Source: a bacterium
Lineage (GTDB): Bacteria > Spirochaetota > Leptospiria > Leptospirales > Leptonemataceae
Reading direction: 5' to 3'
Assembly: GCA_024742665.1 (NCBI GenBank)
Contig: JANSYA010000006.1
Span: 124,001 to 188,000, forward strand
DNA: 64,000 nt
Below, in pieces: positions 41,903-50,770 of the stretch. The notes under the pieces were generated by a model. That model made no database searches and was not told the origin of the DNA. It worked only from the letters and a program-made list of their open reading frames with translations. Both the position numbers and the translations under genes were made by a program. Within the stretch, counting starts at the first letter, position 1. The number at the start of each line of letters is the position of its first letter.

Positions 41903-42772
41903 TCAGTTCTCGATCGGCGCGTCGGTGCGACGTCCGGACTCGTCGAACATAGCGCTTTCGTGTTCGACGTTGCTGAAGTCCATCGGAGTGCTTTCGCGAA
42001 AGACCACGCCGGGCTGAACCAGGCCGGCTTCCATGAAATCTTCCGGATTCATGGCGATGTTCTGATAGCGAACTTCGAAGTGAACGTGAGGGCCGGTGCT
42101 GCGACCGGTGTTCCCGGAGAAAGCGACCGCCTGGCCGCGGCGAACTTCTTCGCCGATTTTTAAGAAGACCGAAGTGTTGTGACCATACCAGGTAACGATG
42201 CCGTCGGGATGGCGAATAGCGACCGCCTGGCCCAGAGCGCCGAACCAGCCCGAGTGGGTCACGACGCCGTCGTTCGCCGCGAGCACGATCGTGTTCGGGG
42301 CGCAGGCCAGGTCCAGGCCGTTGTGATTGCCGCCGCGGCGAATGCCGTAGCGCGAAGAGTACGCGGGATTCTCGACCGGCCACAGCAGACGGCGCGGGTC
42401 CAGCTTCACGACCCGGCGGCCTTTGCCTTCGTTTAAGAGGCCGTTGTATTTTTCCAGACCCATCGGCACGAAGATCATGGAACGCACGCCGGCGAACTGA
42501 TCGTTGATCTCGCGGATCTCGTCGGTGCTTACGCCGAATTTGCGGGCGAGCACCGGCAGCGGTTCGGAACCGGAACGCACCCAGCGTCCCAGGCGGCCGC
42601 GGTGGCTTTGAATATATTTGTTGTCGATGTGAACGTCGAGCAGGTCCGCTTTGAATTCGGGAGCGTAGGTTTCAGACGCCATGACGATGCCAGGCACAAC
42701 GACAGCGACTGCGAACAGCACGCTCATGAGACGAAAGCGGGTTTTAGAAAAAGAGAACAGTGAATCTTGCAT
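41903..42772 (-). CDS. M23-family peptidoglycan endopeptidase with LysM-like region
   Basis: A 289-residue exported peptidase. An N-terminal signal (RLMSVLFAVAVVVPGIVMA) is followed by a LysM-like region (about 65-105, LPVLARKFGVSTDEIREIN). The M23 domain has the zinc ligands H150 and D154 in NHNGLD and the HxH pair H229/H231 in GPHVHFEVR. Such enzymes cut peptide cross-links or regulate cell division in the periplasm. A short acidic tail follows the catalytic domain. It leads an operon with the HAD phosphatase. A second M23/LysM protein lies at 48109-49155. Confidence 0.92.
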   Translation of the reverse strand: MQDSLFSFSKTRFRLMSVLFAVAVVVPGIVMASETYAPEFKADLLDVHIDNKYIQSHRGRLGRWVRSGSEPLPVLARKFGVSTDEIREINDQFAGVRSMIFVPMGLEKYNGLLNEGKGRRVVKLDPRRLLWPVENPAYSSRYGIRRGGNHNGLDLACAPNTIVLAANDGVVTHSGWFGALGQAVAIRHPDGIVTWYGHNTSVFLKIGEEVRRGQAVAFSGNTGRSTGPHVHFEVRYQNIAMNPEDFMEAGLVQPGVVFRESTPMDFSNVEHESAMFDESGRRTDAPIEN

Positions 42773-43122
42773 TGATTTGGTTGGGAGAGTTTGGATTGAT
42801 ACGGGATTGGAAACGGATCCGCCGAAAATGGTCGTTCGAATACGGGGGTTGAAATCGCCTTTATTTTAGCGCTCTTATTTAACGTTTTTAAGCCGGAGTT
42901 TCTAATCGACCGCCGGACGTGGAGATCGACGACAAAGTTGCGTTTATTTGTATTATCTTCGGCGAATTTTTCGTTCTAAGTGAGAATCGCAATTGTTTTT
43001 TCGCCTCTCACTCGGTCCCATCGCGCGCCAGCGGCGGAAATTCTATTCCGGGGCTCGGCGGTGCCGGCCGCGGACGCCCGGGAGGGGCCGGCGAATCAGA
43101 AATCGAGCGGGGCTGAAACATA
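42773..43122. other. 350-base spacer with promoters for divergent genes
   Basis: No gene seen. The half next to the M23 gene (42780-43010) is AT-rich and should contain its promoter. From about 43015 to 43115 it is strongly G-rich (GGAGGGGCCGG and similar). I find no clear terminator or operator. Confidence 0.5.
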
Positions 43123-44070
43123 TTGACACCGCCCCCGACCTGGCCAGCCTCTGGGCCCGTCCCGGCGGCCGCAGAGTCGCGCAGGGACCTCCCCGGACGC
43201 CCTGTGGACCCCCTGCGCATCGACACATATAATACGGAACTGACCGACCGCATCGAAAAAGGGCTAACGGAGGTCACAAACGAAAGCTGGCTGTCGGATT
43301 ATGTTCCCCAGATCTTCCAGATCTGCGACGAGCTGATCAAGAACGCCCTCAAATCGAACTACAAATTCCTGCTGATGTGGTCCGCGACCCGAGACCGCCT
43401 GCAGGCTGCGAATCCAGGCTGCTCTGAGCGGGAGCTCCGGGACTGGCTGCAGGAGATCTTCTTTTCCGGCGAAGACCGCCTGATCGAACAGCACCTGGCC
43501 TATATCGCCGACCAGGCGGAGCGCATCCGTCGGGAAGTGCGGAGGCTGCTGGACCTGGAAAATCGCTATCTTCGCGCGGGACGCCTGCCGGAAGATCCGC
43601 TGCAAGCCGGCTCGATTGCCGACGAAGCGCCGGACGCCCCGCCGGAAATGGAGCCGCTGCTGCGAATCAAACGCCTGGCTCGCGATCTGAACATCCACGC
43701 CCATATCGAAATCGAACGCTCTCCGAATCAGCTGCTCGTTACGATTGCCAACGATTCGCCGATCCTCGCGGAAGACGTGCAGCGCATCGCAGGCGTACGC
43801 AGAAAATTTCGCGAGTACCGCGACAGCAATCGCCAGCAGGAATTTTTCATCGAGAACCTGGACACCTCCGGCGGCGGCCACGGTCTCGGCTACGCGATCA
43901 TGGATTCCATATTGTGCGAAATGAATCTCGACCCGATGCGGAGTTTGTATTTAATTTCAGCTACGCGCACGCTCGTCCTGCTGGCCCTGCCCTTGATTGA
44001 AGGCGGATCGGTCGGCGCCGTAAACCAGAGCGCCCCGGCCGCGACAGAAGATGAATCAACGCGACCCTGA
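43123..44070 (+). CDS. GHKL-type (histidine-kinase-like) ATPase domain protein
   Basis: A 315-residue soluble protein. It shows a GHKL ATP-binding pattern: N-box QICDELIKNALKSN (E70, N74), a D-box VTIANDSPIL and G-box DTSGGGHGLGYAIMD. No phosphoacceptor histidine, sensor or receiver domain is visible, so it may act as an anti-sigma-factor-like kinase or an orphan ATPase. The start is uncertain: TTG at 43123 gives a Pro/Ala-rich lead, while GTG at 43201 gives VDPLRIDTYNTEL and fits the conserved part better. The gene overlaps the rhodanese start by 20 bases, so the two are translationally linked. Confidence 0.72.
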   Translation: MTPPPTWPASGPVPAAAESRRDLPGRPVDPLRIDTYNTELTDRIEKGLTEVTNESWLSDYVPQIFQICDELIKNALKSNYKFLLMWSATRDRLQAANPGCSERELRDWLQEIFFSGEDRLIEQHLAYIADQAERIRREVRRLLDLENRYLRAGRLPEDPLQAGSIADEAPDAPPEMEPLLRIKRLARDLNIHAHIEIERSPNQLLVTIANDSPILAEDVQRIAGVRRKFREYRDSNRQQEFFIENLDTSGGGHGLGYAIMDSILCEMNLDPMRSLYLISATRTLVLLALPLIEGGSVGAVNQSAPAATEDESTRP

Positions 44071-44731
44071 ATCCGAACCAACGCAAATGAACGACGCAGA
44101 ACTCAAAACACATCCAGACTCCAGCGAATCCAGCCGTCACCGGCCGAAAGCGCTGCTGATTTTGTTCGCGGTCTGCCTGGGCCTCGTCGCCGGACGCTGC
44201 GACACTCTGACCGCCTGCAAACTCGATATGAATGAATTTGAAATTCTCTCCGCCGGTTATTCCAAACTCTTCGGCGTCGACGACATTGAAACTCCCGAGC
44301 TCTTCGCCTGGCGTGAGCAAAAGGATCGCCCCCTGCTTTTGATTGATGTGCGGCGGCCTCAGGAGCAGTCGGTATCGCATCTGCCCGGCGCGATTCTCGC
44401 GCGCACCGATGAGGACCTGGGCGCGCTGCCGGCCGTGCGCGAATTTCGCGCGCAGCACGCGCAGAATTCGCGGGCGCGCATCGTCGTATACTGCGCGGCC
44501 GGCTATCGCTCCGGTCGATCGATTTCGAATATGAGCGGCGACGATGATGCCAGCGGCCCGGCCGTGATCAATCTCCGGGGCGGGATTATCGGCTATGCAA
44601 ACGCGGGCGGCCCCCTGGTGACTCCGGCCGGCGAGGCGACGCGCAAAGTCCACGGCTACAATGAAAAATGGAGTTCCTATCTCAAAGCGCCGGCCGAAGC
44701 TGTCCTCGAACCGCCGATCCCCGACGCATAG
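44051..44731 (+). CDS. Rhodanese-like membrane-anchored protein
   Basis: A 226-residue protein. A polar N-terminus is followed by one hydrophobic segment (ALLILFAVCLGLVAG, about 34-48) and a rhodanese domain: LLIDVRRPQEQSVSHLPGAI, then the active-site loop VVYCAAGYRSGRS with C148, and NLRGGIIGYANAGGPL. Rhodaneses carry sulfur as a persulfide on this cysteine. RCDTLTAC after the helix might be a lipobox-like or disulfide pair. It overlaps the upstream GHKL gene by 20 bases. Likely faces the periplasm; the sulfur acceptor is unknown. Confidence 0.85.
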   Translation: MNQRDPESEPTQMNDAELKTHPDSSESSRHRPKALLILFAVCLGLVAGRCDTLTACKLDMNEFEILSAGYSKLFGVDDIETPELFAWREQKDRPLLLIDVRRPQEQSVSHLPGAILARTDEDLGALPAVREFRAQHAQNSRARIVVYCAAGYRSGRSISNMSGDDDASGPAVINLRGGIIGYANAGGPLVTPAGEATRKVHGYNEKWSSYLKAPAEAVLEPPIPDA

Positions 44732-44816
44732 ACGGGAGCCGCGGCCCCCCGCTGAGTCGCTTCCCGGCGCGCTTCGCCCCGAGCATCCATCTTCATAAAA
44801 GGCAAACGCCATTACC

Positions 44817-46049
44817 ATGTCCGATCTTGAATTCTCCGCCACTGCCACCGTCGAAAATTTTCCCGTCAAAGAGCACGGCATCTATCTGAGCCACTGCGGC
44901 ATTTCGCCGATGTACCAGGGCGCGGCCCTGGCCGCCCGCCGCTTCGATCGGCTGCACTGCGAGCGGGGCGTCGGCGTATTTTATGAGTTCGGCGACATTC
45001 TAGGAAATTTACGAAACGCGGTCGGTCGTTTTCTGGGAGTCGACGGTTCGAACGTCGCCTTCTTAAAGAACACGGCCGAAGGGCTTTCGTTAGTAGCGGC
45101 GGGCTTTCCCTTCCAGACCGGCGACGAAGTCATTAGCTATATTCACGAGTATCCTTCGAATCATTATCCCTGGCGAATTCAAAGCGGCCGCGGCGTTGCG
45201 CTGAAGCTCCTGCCGAACCATGATCTGCGCGCTCCGGCGGCGGCCGGCGGCGCCGCGGGCGAGCAGCGCGTCGGTTCGCGTCCAGGTGACGATCCGCTCA
45301 AACGTCCGATCGCTTTTCGCACCGAAGACTTAGAGGCGATGATCACGCCGCGCACGCGCATCGTCGCCATCAGTCACGTGCAGTTCACGAGCGGCTTCGC
45401 GGCGGACTTAAAACGCATTGGCGAAATTTGCAAAGCGCATAAGATTCACCTGGTCGTCGACGCCGCCCAGAGTCTGGGCTGCCTGCCGATCCATCCTGAA
45501 GAGTGGGGCATCGACGCCATCGCCTCGGCGGGCTGGAAGTGGCTGCTCGGGCCGATCGGCACCGGTCTTTTATATACGAGCCCGGCCTTTCGCGAGAAAC
45601 TCGCCCATACGATGGCCGGCGCCGACATCGTAACCCAGGGCGAAGATTACCTGGATCATACCTGGCAACCCCACAGCGACGCGCGGCGCTTTGAATACAG
45701 CACGGCCCACGTTTCCCAGGCGGTCGCGCTCCAGGCCTGCTTCGACGATCTGTTAAATCGCCACGGCATCGACGGCATCCACGCCCGCAACCAGGCCCAC
45801 CGCGCCCGCCTTCTGGCCGCGCTCGACCCGGCATTCTTTCACGCGACGGAATTCGCACCGGAGCACCAGTCCGGCATTCTCGCCTTCACCCTGCGCGACG
45901 GCATAGATCCCATAGCATTTGCGAAAGCGGCCGGCAAGGCCGGCGTCTTGCTATCGAGTCGCGGCGGCTATTTGCGCATGGCTCCGCACTTTTGCACGAC
46001 CGAAGCGGAAATCGACGGGGCCGCCCAAATCTTAAACGACCTGATCTAA
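44817..46049 (+). CDS. Class V aminotransferase-fold PLP enzyme
   Basis: A 410-residue PLP enzyme of the cysteine desulfurase/isopenicillin epimerase-like group. The PLP aspartate is D215 with Q218 in VVDAAQSLG; the Schiff-base lysine is K241 in SAGWKWLLGPIGTG. SHVQFTSGFAADL and SSRGGYLRMAPHF are also typical. There is an insert of about 25 Gly/Ala/Arg residues (AAAGGAAGEQRVGSR, about 141-155) that is probably a loop. The nearby rhodanese hints at sulfur chemistry, but class V enzymes have many substrates and no desulfurase-type cysteine loop is clear. Confidence 0.85.
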   Translation: MSDLEFSATATVENFPVKEHGIYLSHCGISPMYQGAALAARRFDRLHCERGVGVFYEFGDILGNLRNAVGRFLGVDGSNVAFLKNTAEGLSLVAAGFPFQTGDEVISYIHEYPSNHYPWRIQSGRGVALKLLPNHDLRAPAAAGGAAGEQRVGSRPGDDPLKRPIAFRTEDLEAMITPRTRIVAISHVQFTSGFAADLKRIGEICKAHKIHLVVDAAQSLGCLPIHPEEWGIDAIASAGWKWLLGPIGTGLLYTSPAFREKLAHTMAGADIVTQGEDYLDHTWQPHSDARRFEYSTAHVSQAVALQACFDDLLNRHGIDGIHARNQAHRARLLAALDPAFFHATEFAPEHQSGILAFTLRDGIDPIAFAKAAGKAGVLLSSRGGYLRMAPHFCTTEAEIDGAAQILNDLI

Positions 46050-46113
46050 TCTACGCCGGAATCTCCCTATGCCCCGTCACCTCTCCACATTGCCATACAA
46101 TACTGAATTCTAT

Positions 46114-46160
46114 GAGTCTGTTGAAAAAGCCTCCCCTTGCGTCTGTTTTTCAACAGACTC
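46114..46160. repeat. 15-bp-arm perfect inverted repeat
   Basis: GAGTCTGTTGAAAAA (46114-46128) and TTTTTCAACAGACTC (46146-46160) pair perfectly around a 17-base loop. It lies 64 bases after the aminotransferase stop and 49 before the next start, so it may be a terminator. The flush arms and length also fit a small MITE-like dispersed repeat. Confidence 0.7.
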
Positions 46161-46209
46161 TAAAATTTACCGCCAACCCCGACGGTCTTTTCTCCGTCCA
46201 ATCAGTAGC

Positions 46210-46875
46210 ATGCATTCATCCGCACTCTTTGCACTCTGCTGTGCAGCCCTGATAATCTCAGGGACCGCTGCCAGCTGTCGCTCCACCGATTCTGACTCGT
46301 CCGGCTCACCGCCGCCGTCCGATGCACCGGTGGTCCGGGACGCCGATCAGGTTTCGGCGGCCATGGTCGTGGGGCAGGCTCGCTGGAGCACCGCCGCCGC
46401 AGGAGCGGACGGAACCTATTTTTACTGGCGCATCAAAGCCGCCAGTGAAAGCGGCGAGCGCCTTGTCACCGGCGTGCAGGTCATCCGCGATCAGGCCGCC
46501 CGGCGCTACCTGACCCGGAGCCGGATCGATCATGCAAACGACGGCGCGGCAAAGATTTTCGAGCGACGCGAGGATAGCGCCGCGGTCGCGAGATCCCGGC
46601 CGAATTCCGGCGGCTACCCGCCGCTGACGATCGACGAGTTGTACGAGAGCTGCTCGAAAATCCTGCCGAACGATTCCGCCAGCGCCCGGGCGCAGCAGGT
46701 GGATTTCGAACTCCAGATTGATTCTCGGGGCGTGCCGCGCGCCTGCTGGGCGCTGGAAAAAGGATGCCAGGGCGACTGCGTAACCAACTTCGGGGTCGCC
46801 GGCCTGGTCTTTCGCAAACTCGCGACAGACGAGGTCACGCACTTCTTAAACACACCGAATCCGGATCTGCGTTAA
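46210..46875 (+). CDS. Lipoprotein of unknown function
   Basis: A 221-residue lipoprotein. The ATG at 46210 opens a signal peptide MHSSALFALCCAALIISG with lipobox TAASC; an in-frame ATG at 46069 would translate through the inverted repeat and is rejected. A Ser/Pro-rich linker (SDSSGSPPPSD) follows. The mature part has no recognised domain; it contains four cysteines (CSKI, CWAL, GCQGDC) that could form disulfides, and a beta-rich middle (TYFYWRIKAASESGERLVTGVQV, cited as residues about 60-82). It precedes the astacin lipoprotein by 59 bases and may be its partner. Confidence 0.7.
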   Translation: MHSSALFALCCAALIISGTAASCRSTDSDSSGSPPPSDAPVVRDADQVSAAMVVGQARWSTAAAGADGTYFYWRIKAASESGERLVTGVQVIRDQAARRYLTRSRIDHANDGAAKIFERREDSAAVARSRPNSGGYPPLTIDELYESCSKILPNDSASARAQQVDFELQIDSRGVPRACWALEKGCQGDCVTNFGVAGLVFRKLATDEVTHFLNTPNPDLR

Positions 46876-46934
46876 ACTCTTTTCAAAAAACCACGGCGAA
46901 ATTATTCAATCAATCTTATACTGGATTACTGGCT

Positions 46935-47978
46935 ATGGACGATCTCATGCAAACTGACTCTAAAACGAAACCATCTCGGGCGAAAAAATCGCGCGGACTC
47001 CGGCGGATTCTGGCAATCTTGCTCGTGACTTCGATCGGCTTTACGGCCTCCTGCTCCTCAAAGCGCAGCAGCAACGACGATCTGCTGCTATTCTTTCTAC
47101 TCTATATTTTCTTCAATCTAAACCAGTGCACGCAGCTGTCCGCGGCGGCGTCTTCCGCCCCCGCAGGCACGCAGCCGGCCTTTGATTTACCGGGCGCCCA
47201 CGCGGCCGGAGCGTACGGCGAGTACGTCCCCGGCGACGCCCTGCCCCCGGGCCCGCTCAAAACCGGCCTCTTTGAGCTGCCGAACGGCCCGCAGTGGATT
47301 CGCTATTATGAAAAAGACGGCGTGGCGATTTTCGGCGGCGACATGCGCCTGCCGATGTCAAAGCAAATCGATCCTTCGCAGTACGCTGGCGCCGTGCAGC
47401 GTTCGGTCGGCACGGCGTCCAGTTCCGCACGCTGGTCGACCCAGGTTCCGTTCGTATTCGAAGTCGGCGGTGAGGCCATCGCCGACCAGACCGACGTGCG
47501 CAATGCGATGGCTCACTGGGAAACCTATACGAATTTTCGTTTCATCGCTCGCACCGGCGAAGCGAATTATATGAACTTCCAGGCCGACGGCACCGGGTGC
47601 TATTCGTTCATCGGTATGATCGGCGGCGGCCAGGACGTGAACGTCGACGCGAACTGCGGATTCGGAGCGGCGGTCCATGAGATCGGTCACGCCCTGGGAC
47701 TATATCACGAACAGAGTCGGGCCGATCGCGATCAGAATGTAAACATCGATTTTTCGAATATTACCGGCGGCTTCGCAAGCAACTACGATATCGCCTCGAA
47801 CGCGACGGATCTCGGACAGTATGATTTCGGATCGATCATGCACTATGGATCCTACTTCTTCGCCGCCGACAGCAGCCGGCCGGTGATGACCAAAAAAGAC
47901 GGCAGCATTATTACGCCGAACCGCACGGCTCTGACGCAGTGCGACGTGAACGGCGTAAATTCAATGTACGGTTTCTAA
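46935..47978 (+). CDS. Astacin-family (M12A) zinc metalloprotease, lipoprotein
   Basis: A 347-residue secreted protease. The ATG at 46935 is chosen because it gives a signal-like N-terminus (GLRRILAILLVTSIGF, lipobox TASC); the longer frame overlaps the previous gene. The zinc signature HEIGHALGLYHE (248-259) is followed by QSRADRD as in astacins, with the Met-turn SIMHYGSYFF (M302). The linker after the lipobox has a hydrophobic patch LLLFFLLYIFF. A long segment (about 70-190) precedes the catalytic domain and may act as a propeptide. Expected on the cell surface, where it could cut host or matrix proteins (inferred). Confidence 0.92.
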   Translation: MDDLMQTDSKTKPSRAKKSRGLRRILAILLVTSIGFTASCSSKRSSNDDLLLFFLLYIFFNLNQCTQLSAAASSAPAGTQPAFDLPGAHAAGAYGEYVPGDALPPGPLKTGLFELPNGPQWIRYYEKDGVAIFGGDMRLPMSKQIDPSQYAGAVQRSVGTASSSARWSTQVPFVFEVGGEAIADQTDVRNAMAHWETYTNFRFIARTGEANYMNFQADGTGCYSFIGMIGGGQDVNVDANCGFGAAVHEIGHALGLYHEQSRADRDQNVNIDFSNITGGFASNYDIASNATDLGQYDFGSIMHYGSYFFAADSSRPVMTKKDGSIITPNRTALTQCDVNGVNSMYGF

Positions 47979-48108
47979 TTCGACCAGACGGCCACCGTTG
48001 CGCGACGTTGCGCGACGCCGGCATATCGCGCCTTCGCGCAGGCTGATAGACGATCTCTAATTCGCGGTGCGCATGAAGCCGGCGCGATCGGCGTCACGAC
48101 GCCCGATG

Positions 48109-49155
48109 TTATTTCATGCGCACGCCGTGAACGCCGGGGTTCCGGCGCTGTCCGTTCTTGCGCACTTCGAAATGTAAATGGGGGCCCGTCGCACGCCCCG
48201 TCGACCCGACCCGGCCGATGATTTGATCGGCGGCGACCTTCTGGCCTTTGCGTACGAGTATCGCCGACAGATGACCGTAGTACGTCTTGTATCCGAAGCG
48301 GTGTTCGATAACGATGAGCTTACCGTAGCCCCGGGCATTGGATGCGACGCGAATCACTTTGCCGCCCTGGCTGGCGTGGACGGCCGTTCCCCGCGGTGCG
48401 GCGATATCGAGCCCGCCGTGAAATGTCCGGCGACGCGTAAAAGGATCCGAACGCATACCGAAGCGGCTGGAGACGCGGCCGGTCTTCAGGGGCGGCAGAA
48501 ATGAATCGCCGCGAAAATAAGCCATCTCTTTCGGACGATATTTCTGACCCGCCAGAAACCAGAACTCGCCCGCGCGCTGCATCGCGTTGCGGGAGACCTG
48601 GTACTTTTTGGCGAGCGTCGCTGGATCTTTCGCTTTGAGAAAGAGACCGCGCGCATTGGGAATCAAGATGCTTTCGCCAGGACCGAGGGCGTTCGGATTG
48701 GCCAGACTGTTCAGGGATGCGATGGTATCCGCGTCCTGAGAGACCTTCGCCATCACGAAATAGAAGTTTTCGTCGGGACGCAGCTTGTAGCGCACATAGC
48801 GTACGGGCCAGCGCAGCCGGCCCCGACGCGCGGTGGCCTTGAGGTTGTCGGCGATTTCGCGACGCAGGCGTTTGAGTTCCGGATTGGCGTTGTTCAGATC
48901 TTTCAGCACGCCGGTTTTCCCGACGGCAGAAGTCGCCGCATTTGCGGCTCCGCTTTGCGTCGCGACACCCGGAGCCGGTCGGCCGCTTTTCACAACTTCG
49001 GCCCGAACGCCACCGCCGGGACCGACGCTCAGCATGAGAGCAGCCAGGGCCGCTGCCAGACACAGAACGCCGCGCGAGCGCGCTGAACGGGCCGGAGCCG
49101 ATGCGCCGGGAACGACATTCTGAATGCGAGGCTGGAAATACGAATCGGGTAACAT
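48109..49155 (-). CDS. M23-family peptidase with LysM domain
   Basis: A 348-residue exported cell-wall peptidase. After a membrane segment (GVLCLAAALAALMLSVG, about 29-45) comes a low-complexity linker, a LysM domain (about 122-166, YKLRPDENFYFVMAKV, ESILIPNARG) and the M23 domain: RFGMRSDPFTRRRTFHGGLD with H246 and D250, GHLSAI, and HLHFE with H326 and H328. All zinc ligands are present, so it should be active. The second M23 protein of the window (41903-42772) is only distantly similar. It is convergent with the astacin gene. Confidence 0.93.
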   Translation of the reverse strand: MLPDSYFQPRIQNVVPGASAPARSARSRGVLCLAAALAALMLSVGPGGGVRAEVVKSGRPAPGVATQSGAANAATSAVGKTGVLKDLNNANPELKRLRREIADNLKATARRGRLRWPVRYVRYKLRPDENFYFVMAKVSQDADTIASLNSLANPNALGPGESILIPNARGLFLKAKDPATLAKKYQVSRNAMQRAGEFWFLAGQKYRPKEMAYFRGDSFLPPLKTGRVSSRFGMRSDPFTRRRTFHGGLDIAAPRGTAVHASQGGKVIRVASNARGYGKLIVIEHRFGYKTYYGHLSAILVRKGQKVAADQIIGRVGSTGRATGPHLHFEVRKNGQRRNPGVHGVRMK

Positions 49156-49261
49156 CGGACTGGTCTATATCCAGCATCGAACGCTGGCGGAAAAACCGGA
49201 CTAAAAAAGCCCGTCCCGAACAAAAGATTGCCGCCCGGGCCCGCTCAGCTCCTCTGGAGCC

Positions 49262-49987
49262 GTGCGTCTGAATCTGTCCGCTCTGGGCCGCGCTCTATTC
49301 GCGATCGGCTTCGTATTCGTGGTGTTTCTGCTCTTCGAACAGACCCACCGAATCGCGCTCAATGCAATGCGGGCGCTGCTTGCGGACTGGAAGCTCGACT
49401 GGCACCGCGATCCCCTGGCGATGGCCCTCGACCGGCTCTGCTATGGCATCTTCCTGAGCGGCGCGGGATGGCTGCTCTTTCGGCGACTGCTCCCCGGGGC
49501 CCGGGCGATGACAGCAGCGAGCGCCAGGCGGACCGAAGATTCCGCGATGACGGGTCTTCTGGTCGGAGCTCTGAGCGGAGTGATGCTCTTCGCGGCGATC
49601 GCCGGAATGCACCAGGTGCTGGTATACCTGAAGCTGCAACCGACGCCGCAGCGAGGCGCGCTGTCGGCGGCCCTGGACGCCGGCCCCCTGATCGTGTTGT
49701 ATCATTTGATCTTCACGGCGGCGATCACCGCGATTCTGGAAGAGGTTTTCTTTCGGGGCAGCCTCCAGGCCTTTCTGGAATCGCGGGACCTGCCGCCGGC
49801 GATCGCGATCGCTTTTCCCGCGCTGCTCTTCGGCATGGTGCATCCGGTCGGGGTCTGGCCGGCGCTGCTGGGTGTCGGGCTCGCCTTCGGGTTTTTATTC
49901 TGGCGCTACGGGCTGGGGAGCGCGATCCTGGCGCACGCGGTCTACAACGCGCTCTTGTTGTTGTCCCGCTTTTTGTTTCAGGAGTAA
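49262..49987 (+). CDS. CPBP-family intramembrane metalloprotease (Abi/CAAX-type)
   Basis: A 241-residue membrane protein read from GTG at 49262. It has about seven hydrophobic segments and the three CPBP motifs: EEVFFRG (E160, E161, R165), FGMVHP (H194) and HAVYN (H225, N229). These residues form the intramembrane active site of glutamic-type CAAX proteases. In bacteria such proteins act in peptide maturation, self-immunity or membrane-protein turnover; nothing here chooses among them. It overlaps nothing and is followed after nine bases by a gene on the same strand, so it starts a three-gene run. Confidence 0.88.
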   Translation: MRLNLSALGRALFAIGFVFVVFLLFEQTHRIALNAMRALLADWKLDWHRDPLAMALDRLCYGIFLSGAGWLLFRRLLPGARAMTAASARRTEDSAMTGLLVGALSGVMLFAAIAGMHQVLVYLKLQPTPQRGALSAALDAGPLIVLYHLIFTAAITAILEEVFFRGSLQAFLESRDLPPAIAIAFPALLFGMVHPVGVWPALLGVGLAFGFLFWRYGLGSAILAHAVYNALLLLSRFLFQE

Positions 49988-49996
49988 ACACCGCCT

Positions 49997-50752
49997 GTGT
50001 TGCCCACACACCTCCGTATCGTTTTGCTTTCGTTTCGATTACTGCTACCGGTCCTACTGGCCGGACTGCTGCTCTGCCTCCCGGCGATCGGCGCTACCGC
50101 GCTCTACGCGGACGGCGTTACCGCCAACGAATCTCAGCTGAGCAGCGCCGAAACCGAAGAGGCGATCCAGGCTTTCCTGACGAAATTCGATCCCGAACGC
50201 TTCAACCGCGAAGAAGAAACCGACGGCTTCGACTTTTTATTCAATAGCAGTTTGTTTTCCGCCTTCGACTATCAAATCTATGGCGGACGCATTTCCGCAC
50301 GCATCGACCAGAGCATCGTTCGGGTCGAAGGCGACACCGGAGACGTCGAGACCCTGACTCGCATTCTCGAACTCGAAAATATTCTGAAGCCCGGCTCGAC
50401 GGCCCCGCCCCGGGGCGAAGCCGTTCCCCTCGACTATAAATCCCACTGGATCGGCCAGGGACTGAACTTCCTCGCTCCCTGGCTGGGCGTGTTTTACAAC
50501 AGCTACGCGTCGCCGCGACTGAGCTTCGGGCAGACCTGGCTGCGCGCGGGTCTGTATTTTCTGGCGGACGGTTTGATGGTGGCCGCGGGCGGCACAAAAT
50601 TTTTCAGCGAAGGTTTTGATTCTTCCGAAAACGGCGGGCTGATTGCGGGTATGCTCGTGCTGCCGCGCATTGTCGGCGCCGTGCAAACCGCGAACCTGAA
50701 CCGCGGCCACAATCGCCTGGTTGAATTCAAATATACTTTCTATTTCGATTAA
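49997..50752 (+). CDS. Exported protein of unknown function
   Basis: A 251-residue product from TTG at 49997. It starts with a long hydrophobic signal (LRIVLLSFRLLLPVLLAGLLLCLPAI). The mature part has an acidic region (SSAETEEAIQAFLTKFDPERF), a middle region with two further hydrophobic stretches (LNFLAPWLGVFYNSY, LYFLADGLMVAAGG) and ends EFKYTFYFD. It lies nine bases after the CPBP gene and 18 before the pseudouridine synthase gene, so it is part of the same transcript. I recognise no family. Confidence 0.7.
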   Translation: MLPTHLRIVLLSFRLLLPVLLAGLLLCLPAIGATALYADGVTANESQLSSAETEEAIQAFLTKFDPERFNREEETDGFDFLFNSSLFSAFDYQIYGGRISARIDQSIVRVEGDTGDVETLTRILELENILKPGSTAPPRGEAVPLDYKSHWIGQGLNFLAPWLGVFYNSYASPRLSFGQTWLRAGLYFLADGLMVAAGGTKFFSEGFDSSENGGLIAGMLVLPRIVGAVQTANLNRGHNRLVEFKYTFYFD

Positions 50753-50770
50753 TCACGGGCGATCGCCGCT

